From assembly GCA_035492775.1 (NCBI GenBank), contig DATJIW010000031.1, positions 62,001 through 126,000 of the forward strand: a stretch of DNA of 64,000 bases, in the 5' to 3' direction. The notes under the pieces are model-generated. The model worked only from the letters and a program-made list of their open reading frames with translations. It did not search any database and was not told the DNA's origin. The translations under genes and the position numbers were made by a program. The DNA is from DATJFQ01 sp035492775 (lineage in GTDB: Bacteria > Acidobacteriota > Vicinamibacteria > Vicinamibacterales > 2-12-FULL-66-21). This document shows positions 41,987-48,992 of this stretch, piece after piece. Numbering within the stretch: the stretch's first letter is position 1; the number at the start of each line of letters is the position of its first letter.

Positions 41987-42621
41987 GCAAGACCTCCCTG
42001 CACGCCCGTTGCGTAGATCTCCCCGCCGCGGACTTCGAGCAGGATTCGCGCGAGCGGGCGCTGCGGCGGGCCCGCGATCGGCCGGCCCGACGCCAGGTCG
42101 AACACTCCGTCGTGGCATGGGCAGCGAATGACCCCTTCGTCAGGTTTTGGAATGACCGCGCACGAGAGGTGGGTGCATTTCTGGTTGTAGGCCACGAGGG
42201 CGCCGGCGGCCGGACGAATCAGCACGCAGGGATCGTGTTCGGTGGGATATGTGAACAGCTTGACCGACCCTACCGGGACGTCGTCGAGCGAGGCAATCCG
42301 CGCGATCTCCGGAGTGCCCTGGCGTCGGCGCCACCAGTTCTGCCCTGCGATCCAGAACTGACCGACGGTGAATGCAAGGCTCGTCAGCACCATAAACTTC
42401 ATGAAGTCCCGGCGCTCGACGTAGTTGTCCTGCGGCCAGTCGATCGGGAAGTCGTGCCGCCAGGCAGGCTGAGCCTCCATTGGACGGCCGTCGGGCGGCC
42501 GGGTGTACTGCTCGCGGTCGCGCAGCGGAAGGTAGACGCTGGCGGGCGCAGTGCCCGTCAGCCCCTCGCGAGAGTCGTCGCTGACCGTGGGATCGATGGC
42601 GCCGTCGCGATCGTCTGGCAC
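41983..42621 (-). CDS. Membrane-anchored Rieske [2Fe-2S] protein
   Basis: 212 residues. A 65-residue N-terminal extension leads to ERRDFMKFMVLTSLAFTVGQ, which is both a membrane helix and a twin-arginine-like motif as in bc1 Rieske proteins, and then the Rieske domain with CTHLSC (near residues 149-154) and CPCHDG (near 168-173), supplying two Cys and two His ligands. It likely passes single electrons within the encoded redox complex. A triple arginine after the helix makes its orientation ambiguous: Tat export would put the cluster outside, whereas the positive-inside rule allows a cytoplasmic cluster. It begins directly after the ferredoxin subunit stop. Confidence 0.9.
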   Translation of the reverse strand: MPDDRDGAIDPTVSDDSREGLTGTAPASVYLPLRDREQYTRPPDGRPMEAQPAWRHDFPIDWPQDNYVERRDFMKFMVLTSLAFTVGQFWIAGQNWWRRRQGTPEIARIASLDDVPVGSVKLFTYPTEHDPCVLIRPAAGALVAYNQKCTHLSCAVIPKPDEGVIRCPCHDGVFDLASGRPIAGPPQRPLARILLEVRGGEIYATGVQGGLA

Positions 42622-43272
42622 TCACACCTCCACGCCGGCGAACGGATCGTCGACCGGCGTCAGCCGGATCGCCCGGGCGTGTGGTGCTTCCCCGAGAGCG
42701 TCGGTCACGTCGACGAGCGGACGCCTCACCAACGATCCGCGCGGAACCATCATGAAGACCTGTGTGGTGATCCGCTGGTTGCCGAACTGAAACTGATTGA
42801 CCGGCGTCGACATCGGCCGCAGGCGCTCCAGCTCCTCGCGCGTTCCGTAGAACAGTGCCTGGCTCGGGCATACGGTCGCGCACATGGGCTTCTTTCCTAC
42901 GCTCGAGCGGTCGTAGCACATGTCGCACTTCATCATGATTTGACGGTCTTCGTAGACCTCCGGCACGCCGAACGGGCACGCCAGCACGCAGTTGCCGCAC
43001 GCGATGCACCGGGGCTTGCGTGCGGACTGGACGACGCCGTCGCCGGTGCGCTTGATGGCATCCGCCGGGCAGACCTCGGCGCAGGTCGGCTGCTCGCAGT
43101 GCATGCAGACGACCGGAACCGTCTGCGTGCTCTCCGGACGATCGATGAACTCGAGGTGGATCATCGAGTCGCCACGATGCGTGTCGCACTCCGTGCACGC
43201 CTGCACGCAGGCCTGGCACCCGATGCACCGATTCGGATCGATGAAGAAGAAGTAGTAGTCGGGTTTCGACAT
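42622..43272 (-). CDS. Four-cluster ferredoxin subunit (NrfC/DmsB/NarH-like)
   Basis: 216 residues with 16 cysteines arranged in the classical four [4Fe-4S] sets: CIGCQACVQAC, CMHCEQPTCAEVCP, CIACGNCVLACP and CDMCYDRSSVGKKPMCATVCP. There is no signal peptide, so it is cytoplasmic, like the catalytic subunit. It would carry electrons between the membrane/Rieske components and the molybdoenzyme. The C-terminal 65 residues (after about 150) form a small extra domain. It starts two bases after the molybdoenzyme stop. Confidence 0.93.
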   Translation of the reverse strand: MSKPDYYFFFIDPNRCIGCQACVQACTECDTHRGDSMIHLEFIDRPESTQTVPVVCMHCEQPTCAEVCPADAIKRTGDGVVQSARKPRCIACGNCVLACPFGVPEVYEDRQIMMKCDMCYDRSSVGKKPMCATVCPSQALFYGTREELERLRPMSTPVNQFQFGNQRITTQVFMMVPRGSLVRRPLVDVTDALGEAPHARAIRLTPVDDPFAGVEV

Positions 43273-43274
43273 CG

Positions 43275-45545
43275 CTACTGCTGCGGCTCCCGCTGCGACT
43301 CGTACTCCGGCTCAGCTGCGGCTTTGCGCACCTGGCAGCCGCAGACTTTGTACTGTGGAATCTTGCTGATCGGATCCTGCGCGGCGACCGTCAGCTGATT
43401 CGCGCTCTTCGGTCCAGCCCAGTGGTACGGAATGAACACCGTATCGGGCCTGATGGTCGTCACCACCATCGCGCGGACGGTCATCTCACCGCGCCGTGTG
43501 GACACCGTCGTCCAGTCGCCATTCGCGATTCCAAGACGCGCGGCAAGCCGCGGGTGCATCTCCACTTTCGGTTCGGGGTACTGCTTCACCAGCGGCCCGA
43601 TCCGGCGTGTCTGTGTGCCGGACAGGAACTGGCTGACTACACGTCCGGTCGTGAGGAAGATCGGATACTCCTCGCTCACGTCGTCGACCGGCGTCCGGTA
43701 CTCGGCGACGTTGAACCTCGCCTTGCCGTCCGGAAAATAGAACGGTCCCGCGCCGCGCGCCACGACGTTGTAGCTGCCGGGCTCGAAGAGCCGCGGCGTT
43801 CCCGCGTGCTCGGTCGGCTGTCCCGTCCGGGGATCCGCGCTGTAGCACGGCCAGAACACACCGTAGTTCGCTTCGAGCTTCTCGTACGTGATGCCGGAGT
43901 AATCTGCGACGCCGCCCTTGCTCGCGCGGCACAACTCTTCGAAGATGGCCCGCGGGCTCTCGAAGGTGAACCCGTGCGGACGACCGATCGCACGAGCGAT
44001 ATCCTGAATGATCCGCCAGTCCTGTTTCGCTTCGCCCGGGGGATCGATCGCTCTGTTGATCTTGATCACGCGGCCTTCGACCTGGGTCACCGTTCCTTCG
44101 TCTTCTTCCTGCAGGCTGCCCGGCAGCACGATGTCCGCGTGGCGGGCGGTGTCGTTCAGGAAGAAATCGATGGCGACGTAGAACTCGAGTTTTTCGAGCG
44201 CACGCTCGATGAACGCGTTGTCGGGCAGCGAGACGCGAGGGTTGAAGCAGATCGAGAGCAGCCCCTTGATTTCCCCCGCATCGATCTTTCGGAAGATCTC
44301 GTAAGCGTCGACGCCGGGACCCGGCAGGTCCTTCTCCTCTATTCCCCAGATGCCGGCGATGTGCCTGCGGTGCTCTGGATTGCTGATGTCGCGCCAGCCG
44401 GGCAGTTGATCGCATTTCTGCCCGTGTTCGCGTCCGCCCTGTCCGTTTGCCTGGCCGGTGATCGTGCCGTAGCCGCTCTTGGGTTTCCCGAGGCGACCGC
44501 TTGCGAGCACGAGGTTTATGGTGCCGAGCGAGTTCTGCACGCCGTTCGAGTGGTGCTCGATGCCCCGCGCGTGAAAAAGAAAACTCGACTTCGCGGTGCC
44601 CCACCACTCGGCGGCGCGGCGGATCGAGGATTCGGGCACGCCCGTCACGTCGGCCGTGCGTCCCGGATTCCACTGACGGCAGTACTCCACGACGGCCTCG
44701 AATCCGACCGTCGACGTCTCGATGAACTGACGGTCGATCCAGCCGTTCTCGATCATCAGGTTCAGGACGCCCGCGAAGAGTGCGGCATCGCGTCCGGGAC
44801 GAACCGGCAGATACAGGTCGCACGTTCTCGCGATTGGCGTGATCCGCGGATCCTGCACGATGATGCGGGCGCCCTGCTCACGCGCCTGCCAGAGATAGTT
44901 CGTGGTGATGGGCGAGCACTCGGCGACGTTCGAGCCGGCGACCCAGACGATCTCCGTCCCGACCATGTCGGACCACGGATTGGTCGTCCGATCGATTCCA
45001 AACGCTTTCTTGTTCGCCGCGCCGGCGCTGACCATGCACAGGCGGCCGTTGTAGTCGATATAGGGCGTCCGCAGGCACACGCGTGCGAACTTCCCCATCA
45101 AATATGTCTTTTCCGTCGTCAGGCTCGCGCCGCTCAACACACCGAAGGCACTGTTGCCGTACGTTTTCTGGATGCGATCGATTTCGCCCGCCACCCGCGC
45201 AATGGCGGCGTCGTACGGCATCGCACTGAAACCCGCCGATGCGGATTCGTCGCGCCGGAACGCGCCGAGCAGCCTGTCGGGATGGGCTCCCTGCAGATAG
45301 CGCTTCACGCCTTTCGGACAGAGCATGCCCCGGTTGAACGGAAATTCCTCCCACGGCTCGAATCCGACCACCTCGTTGTCGCGCACTTTGAGCTGGATGC
45401 CGCATTGCTGCCCGCAGAAGCAGCAATGCGTCTTCACGAGCCGCTCGGGTTCGAGGCTCGTCGATTTCCGCAAGGCGCTCATGGAGGACAGGTGCGGCCC
45501 GAATCGCTCGATGATCCTCAGTTCGTCGACGGGAAGGGTGGCCAC
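43275..45545 (-). CDS. Molybdopterin oxidoreductase, NasA/NarB (nitrate reductase) type
   Basis: 756 residues. [4Fe-4S] ligands are Cys41, Cys44, Cys48 and Cys76 (C-x2-C-x3-C-x27-C). Cys170 in NGRLCMVSAG is the probable Mo ligand. The stretches GQANGQGGREHGQKCDQLPGWR and NPEHR, and NPRVSLPDNAFI, strongly resemble assimilatory nitrate reductases. The C-terminal MopB domain binds the second pterin (YHWAGPKSANQLT near residue 710). There is no Tat signal, so it is cytoplasmic. A 35-residue N-terminal extension precedes the cluster. Unlike ordinary NasA it is encoded with a four-cluster ferredoxin, a Rieske protein and a NarI-like membrane protein. Formate dehydrogenase is a less likely alternative. 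Confidence 0.88.
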   Translation of the reverse strand: MATLPVDELRIIERFGPHLSSMSALRKSTSLEPERLVKTHCCFCGQQCGIQLKVRDNEVVGFEPWEEFPFNRGMLCPKGVKRYLQGAHPDRLLGAFRRDESASAGFSAMPYDAAIARVAGEIDRIQKTYGNSAFGVLSGASLTTEKTYLMGKFARVCLRTPYIDYNGRLCMVSAGAANKKAFGIDRTTNPWSDMVGTEIVWVAGSNVAECSPITTNYLWQAREQGARIIVQDPRITPIARTCDLYLPVRPGRDAALFAGVLNLMIENGWIDRQFIETSTVGFEAVVEYCRQWNPGRTADVTGVPESSIRRAAEWWGTAKSSFLFHARGIEHHSNGVQNSLGTINLVLASGRLGKPKSGYGTITGQANGQGGREHGQKCDQLPGWRDISNPEHRRHIAGIWGIEEKDLPGPGVDAYEIFRKIDAGEIKGLLSICFNPRVSLPDNAFIERALEKLEFYVAIDFFLNDTARHADIVLPGSLQEEDEGTVTQVEGRVIKINRAIDPPGEAKQDWRIIQDIARAIGRPHGFTFESPRAIFEELCRASKGGVADYSGITYEKLEANYGVFWPCYSADPRTGQPTEHAGTPRLFEPGSYNVVARGAGPFYFPDGKARFNVAEYRTPVDDVSEEYPIFLTTGRVVSQFLSGTQTRRIGPLVKQYPEPKVEMHPRLAARLGIANGDWTTVSTRRGEMTVRAMVVTTIRPDTVFIPYHWAGPKSANQLTVAAQDPISKIPQYKVCGCQVRKAAAEPEYESQREPQQ

Positions 45546-45549
45546 GTTC

Positions 45550-46620
45550 TTACTTCGCCTCGAGCCGTTCCGTCAGCCGCTCGTTCCATTCACGGCCCTG
45601 TACGAGCCCGAGCAGCGAGCGCCGGCAACGGGGACAAATCTGCTGATAGTGGGTGATGGGAGTGCCAGACATCTCATAGGAAAAGCCCAGCTCGCGTTCC
45701 ACGGTGATCAAGTCGCGGATCATCATCGCCGAGGCAAACGGTCGGCCGCATCGGCCGCACGCGGCTTTGGCGCCGTTCGCGCCAGCGTCCTTGTAGAAGC
45801 TGACGCCGATCTGTGCAGGCCGCTGGAAGATATGAAACAACTTGCCGAACGGCAGGTAGACGAGCGTGAAGATCACCGTGATGGCGTGGAGGATTGCCAG
45901 GAATACGTACCCGTATCCGTGCATCCAGGTGTAACTCGCCGTCAGCATCAGCCCGGTAATGCTGACCGCGAACAGCAGCACGAGCGGCATCACGTCCTGT
46001 ACGAACTGCTGCACGGAGACCGCCGCGTGATCGGTCATCCGGCGCCGGAACGCGATCATCACACCGGCGATGACGAGAAACGCCGACCACACCAGCCCAT
46101 GGAAGATCACGAACGCGAACACCGACTCGACGCGAAAGTCCTGGACCGGCACGCCGAACATGAACGTTCGGTACATGTCGAGATGGCCCGGCACCGTCTC
46201 GAAGTGGATCCAGCCCCACACGAGCGGGAACGTGATGGCTGCTGCCAGCACGCAGCCCCACATGATCAGCCAGTGCGCGAGGCCGCGCAGGCGGCTGCGG
46301 CGGAAAATGAACTGATTGGCGGCGAACGCCAGGACGAAGCGGCGCAGCGCTTCCAACAGGTTGCGACCCATCAGCCTCGGCGTCAGGAACGCCGACCAGC
46401 CGCGCCGCCAGTACATCCTCGTTGGCGGACGCCGCAGCCACATCGCATAGCGATACGTGATGCCGAACGTCGCAAAGAGCGTTGCGAACGTGTAGCCGAC
46501 GAGCGCGGCGTCGAAGTGATTGAGCGTGCGTGACCCGATGATGATCAACGCGGCGAGCACGGCGGTCGCCGCGACGCCCCACGCGGCGGCGGCGAACTTT
46601 TCCCGGGGAAGCGTCGCCAT
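45550..46620 (-). CDS. NarI/DsrM-like membrane cytochrome subunit with C-terminal zinc ribbon
   Basis: 356 residues. About seven membrane helices; candidate heme-binding histidines lie in RGLAHWLIMWG, VIFHGLVWS, AILHAITVIF and GKLFHIFQRP, as expected for a quinol-oxidising b-type subunit. After the last helix a cytoplasmic tail has CGRCG (Cys288, Cys291) and CPRC (Cys329, Cys332), a zinc-ribbon or rubredoxin-like pair unusual in NarI-type proteins. It probably anchors the molybdoenzyme and draws electrons from the quinol pool. It lies 4 bases upstream of the catalytic subunit gene. Confidence 0.8.
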   Translation of the reverse strand: MATLPREKFAAAAWGVAATAVLAALIIIGSRTLNHFDAALVGYTFATLFATFGITYRYAMWLRRPPTRMYWRRGWSAFLTPRLMGRNLLEALRRFVLAFAANQFIFRRSRLRGLAHWLIMWGCVLAAAITFPLVWGWIHFETVPGHLDMYRTFMFGVPVQDFRVESVFAFVIFHGLVWSAFLVIAGVMIAFRRRMTDHAAVSVQQFVQDVMPLVLLFAVSITGLMLTASYTWMHGYGYVFLAILHAITVIFTLVYLPFGKLFHIFQRPAQIGVSFYKDAGANGAKAACGRCGRPFASAMMIRDLITVERELGFSYEMSGTPITHYQQICPRCRRSLLGLVQGREWNERLTERLEAK

Positions 46621-46627
46621 CCAGCCG

Positions 46628-46861
46628 TCAGCCTAATTCACCGTCAGAGCAACTGGCAAGGCCGCCTCTTACCGCGGCGTCAGAGCGCTCATCCGCATCG
46701 CGTTCGTTGAGCCAGTCGAACCAGTCCGGCCCGAACAGTTCACATGGATGCATGGTCCGGACGGTGCCGTTCGCGCAGCCGAGATCATCTGCGGCACAGT
46801 ACTTGTCGCAGCCCCAGCAGATACGCTCCGGATGCACGGGATTCAGCGGGATCCTCGCCAC
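46628..46861 (-). CDS. DUF3079 protein
   Basis: 77 residues from GTG 46861. The DUF3079 signature is clear: ARIPLNPVHPERICWGCDKYCAADDLGCANGTVRTMHPCELFG, with Cys pairs WGCDKYC and DLGC that look metal-binding. GTG 46861 reproduces the usual family N-terminus; an ATG at 46909 in the same frame would add 16 residues but lies inside a palindromic operator. GTG 46861 is also the predicted transcription start of a class II Crp/Fnr promoter, so the mRNA may be leaderless. It is the first gene of the molybdoenzyme operon, seven bases before the membrane subunit. Function of the family is unknown. Confidence 0.75.
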   Translation of the reverse strand: MARIPLNPVHPERICWGCDKYCAADDLGCANGTVRTMHPCELFGPDWFDWLNERDADERSDAAVRGGLASCSDGELG

Positions 46862-46867
46862 CGTCCG

Positions 46868-46873
46868 AGAATC
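46868..46873 (-). promoter_or_regulatory. Weak -10 box at the position required by the adjacent Crp/Fnr site
   Basis: GATTCT on the minus strand occupies -12 to -7 if the start is at 46861, which is 41.5 bases from the centre of the palindrome at 46895-46910. Weak match to consensus, as in activator-dependent promoters. Confidence 0.4.
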
Positions 46874-46894
46874 ACACGGCGGCGGCGTCGTGCC

Positions 46895-46910
46895 TATGAC
46901 GCCAGTCATA
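46895..46910. promoter_or_regulatory. Crp/Fnr-type palindrome before the molybdoenzyme operon
   Basis: TATGACGCCAGTCATA: perfect 6-bp inverted repeats around four bases. With the following C it differs at one base from the 17-mer at 47631-47647. It lies between the regulator gene's 3' end and DUF3079. Confidence 0.8.
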
Positions 46911-46923
46911 CGGAGCTCACGCC

Positions 46924-47613
46924 CTACGTCAGAGCCAGTGCCTCCAGGCGCGCTCTGTCGACCAAGATAAAGCCGTCCTTCTCCGTGCGGACGATGTCGT
47001 CCTTGCTCCAACGGCTCATGATGCGGATCGAGGTCTCGATCGTCGTCCCGATCATGTCCGCCAGTTCCTGACGCGACAGCGCCAGCGGAAGGAATGTTCC
47101 GTCCGCCCTCGGCTGCCCCATGTCGGCGGCCAGCTTCAGAAAAAAGCGCGCCATACGCGCTTCCACTCTTCCACCCGACAGTTCCGCCAGCCGGTTGGTC
47201 AGCTCCACGAGCCGCAGCGTCAGTCCGCCGAGCAATCCTCGAATCATCGTTGGATGCGTTTCGAGCAGCTCGAAGAAGCTCTGTCTCGGCACGAGGACGC
47301 ACGTCGTGGCTTCCAGTGCAACGGCACTGGCAGGATACGGCCGCGATTCGTAGACGGCGACTGCGCCAACCGGGTCTCCCGGACCGAAGATTTCGAGGAT
47401 GACGTCGCTGCCCCGCGGCGTCGTTTTGAAGACTTTCACGCGGCCATTGATCACCGTCAGGAGGTGGTCGGATGGATCGCCCTCACTGAAAAGGCGTGCT
47501 CCCCTGGCGAACGTCCGCACCGTCGCGACGCTGGCGAGCCGGCCCCGGTCATCTGGAGACAGTCTCCGGAAAATCGTGGTCTGGCGCAGCACGTCTTCCA
47601 GGCTCCCGTCCAT
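46924..47613 (-). CDS. Crp/Fnr-family transcriptional regulator without Fe-S cysteines
   Basis: 229 residues. N-terminal cyclic-nucleotide-binding-like barrel (LFSEGDPSDHLLTVINGRVKVFKTTPRG), long dimer helix (about 122-150) and C-terminal winged HTH with recognition helix TIETSIRIMSRW (Glu193, Arg197). The only cysteine is Cys105, so it cannot hold an FNR [4Fe-4S] cluster; it may resemble DNR/NnrR or a ligand-binding Crp. Glu and Arg align with residues that in Crp and FNR read the TGA core, matching the ATGAC half-sites seen on both sides of this gene. It is 17 bases downstream of one palindrome, suggesting autorepression or divergent control. Confidence 0.9.
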   Translation of the reverse strand: MDGSLEDVLRQTTIFRRLSPDDRGRLASVATVRTFARGARLFSEGDPSDHLLTVINGRVKVFKTTPRGSDVILEIFGPGDPVGAVAVYESRPYPASAVALEATTCVLVPRQSFFELLETHPTMIRGLLGGLTLRLVELTNRLAELSGGRVEARMARFFLKLAADMGQPRADGTFLPLALSRQELADMIGTTIETSIRIMSRWSKDDIVRTEKDGFILVDRARLEALALT

Positions 47614-47630
47614 GCCTCCATTTTCGTCGA

Positions 47631-47646
47631 TATGACGCCGGTCATA
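47631..47646. promoter_or_regulatory. Crp/Fnr-type palindrome between regulator and radical SAM gene
   Basis: TATGACGCCGGTCATA, perfect 6-bp inverted repeats around four bases. Its centre is 29.5 bases from the first base of TACGCT (47668-47673) on the plus strand, exactly a class II spacing, pointing to activation of the radical SAM gene with a start near 47680. Confidence 0.8.
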
Positions 47647-47667
47647 CCCCCTCCGGGGCCGGACCGA

Positions 47668-47673
47668 TACGCT
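47668..47673 (+). promoter_or_regulatory. -10 box of the radical SAM gene
   Basis: TACGCT keeps the three most conserved -10 positions (T1, A2, T6). An AGGAG ribosome site at 47712-47716 follows in the predicted 43-base untranslated leader. Confidence 0.45.
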
Positions 47674-47723
47674 GCAACCATCACGTCGTTCGAAGCTCCC
47701 TGGTAAGTCTCAGGAGTCATCCC

Positions 47724-48992
47724 ATGCCGCTGAACGCCTGCGAACTCGAAATCGACCTGTTCTGCCGCGGAATGCGCATTCCGGAAGAGGTGTCGCTGGA
47801 AGGGGCACGGAACATCTCGCGCACGCGGGCAGGGCTCGGATCCGGCCTGGAAGTCGCGATTCCGACCGGTTCGTGGCTGAAGCGCGAAATCTACGCAAAC
47901 GTGCCGGTCGTCGAGGCGTTCGCTTCGACGTCGCCATATTTGCTGGCGGGCTCGGCCGCCGGGTATCGCATCGTCGACGAACGCAGCGCTCACGCCTATC
48001 CCGTCCGACTGCCGCAGGTCCCCCACTGGTACGGTCGTCAGACCTCACGTGGCGTGCGGATGTCGGAGGTCGGCGTGTTGCAGGGCACCTACCTGGGCAT
48101 CTACGTCAATCCGGTGTGCACGTTCTGGAACTACAAGCCGTCGTTGAATTGCCGGTTCTGTACGACAGGGAAGAACGTGGGTACCGCCGAAGCGGCGGTA
48201 AAGGTGGTCGAAGACGTCGTTGAAACGTGCTGGGCGGCGCGCGAGGAGTCGGGGATCACCTTCGTGCACCTCAACGGAGGGTTTCAAGGAACCCGGGCGA
48301 TCAGGACAGTGGAGCCGTTCGTTCGTGCCATCAAGCAGCACGTCGGCCTCCTCGTCGGCGTCCAGTTGACCCCGCATGCTGACTTCTCCGTCTACGATCG
48401 CCTCATCGATCTCGGCGTCGATCACTTCTCGTTCTGCCTCGAGCTGTTCGATCCCGAGTGGTTCGAGCGCATTTGTCCCGGCAAAGCCCGCATGATCGGG
48501 CAGGATCGATTCCTGCGCGCGATGGACTATTGCGCGTCGCGGCTCCCGCGCGGAGCCGTTTCAGGCGAGATGATTGCCGGGCTCGAACCGATTGACACGA
48601 CCATTGCCGCGATCGAGCGCATTACGTCGGTGGGCGCGTTTCCGACCGTGTGCATCTTCAGGCCGACGGTCGGGTCTGATATGGAAAGCTGGGCGCCGCC
48701 TGCCTACGACGACATGCGCCGCGTTATGGCCGCCGTCCACGACGCATGCAGGCGTCATCGCATTCCCATAGGTCTCGCTCCAAACATCGAAGTCAGCCTG
48801 GTGGTGAATCCCGACGACGCCGCGATGCTCGTGGACCGAAACGTCGGCTTCTACAGTTACGAAATCTGGAGACGAGCGCTGCGCGTTCTGGCGGCACCGG
48901 TCTTCTGGAGGCGCATGCGGCCGGCAGGACGCCGGAGTGAGCGGATTAGCGCGCCGCGTACGCTTTCCCGCCACCCGTCCGCTGGTTCGTGA
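47724..48992 (+). CDS. Radical SAM-like protein with non-canonical cysteine motif
   Basis: 422 residues. The cluster-binding motif appears as Cys132-x10-Cys143-x2-Cys146 (NPVC, then SLNCRFCTTGKNVG) instead of C-x3-C-x2-C; the usual first position holds Pro139. Downstream elements fit a radical SAM barrel: ITFVHLNGGFQG (a GGE-like turn), GVQLTPH, FSFCLELFD and GEMIAGLEP. The first 115 residues are a family-specific N-terminal domain (EVSLEGARNISRTRAGLGSGLE). Other cysteines occur at 6, 14 and later. The ATG has an AGGAG site seven bases upstream. It faces away from the Crp/Fnr gene and has an activator site in front. Reaction unknown. The last 47 bases overlap the convergent MBL gene. Confidence 0.8.
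   Translation: MPLNACELEIDLFCRGMRIPEEVSLEGARNISRTRAGLGSGLEVAIPTGSWLKREIYANVPVVEAFASTSPYLLAGSAAGYRIVDERSAHAYPVRLPQVPHWYGRQTSRGVRMSEVGVLQGTYLGIYVNPVCTFWNYKPSLNCRFCTTGKNVGTAEAAVKVVEDVVETCWAAREESGITFVHLNGGFQGTRAIRTVEPFVRAIKQHVGLLVGVQLTPHADFSVYDRLIDLGVDHFSFCLELFDPEWFERICPGKARMIGQDRFLRAMDYCASRLPRGAVSGEMIAGLEPIDTTIAAIERITSVGAFPTVCIFRPTVGSDMESWAPPAYDDMRRVMAAVHDACRRHRIPIGLAPNIEVSLVVNPDDAAMLVDRNVGFYSYEIWRRALRVLAAPVFWRRMRPAGRRSERISAPRTLSRHPSAGS

Noticed and set aside
43422..45656. 744-codon open frame on the plus strand opposite the molybdoenzyme
   Set aside because: Shadow of the MopB gene, whose cluster and Mo ligands are all conserved; no motifs in the antisense product.
46924..47613. Calling the regulator a true oxygen-sensing FNR
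   Set aside because: Only one cysteine (Cys105), so the N-terminal [4Fe-4S] ligands are missing.
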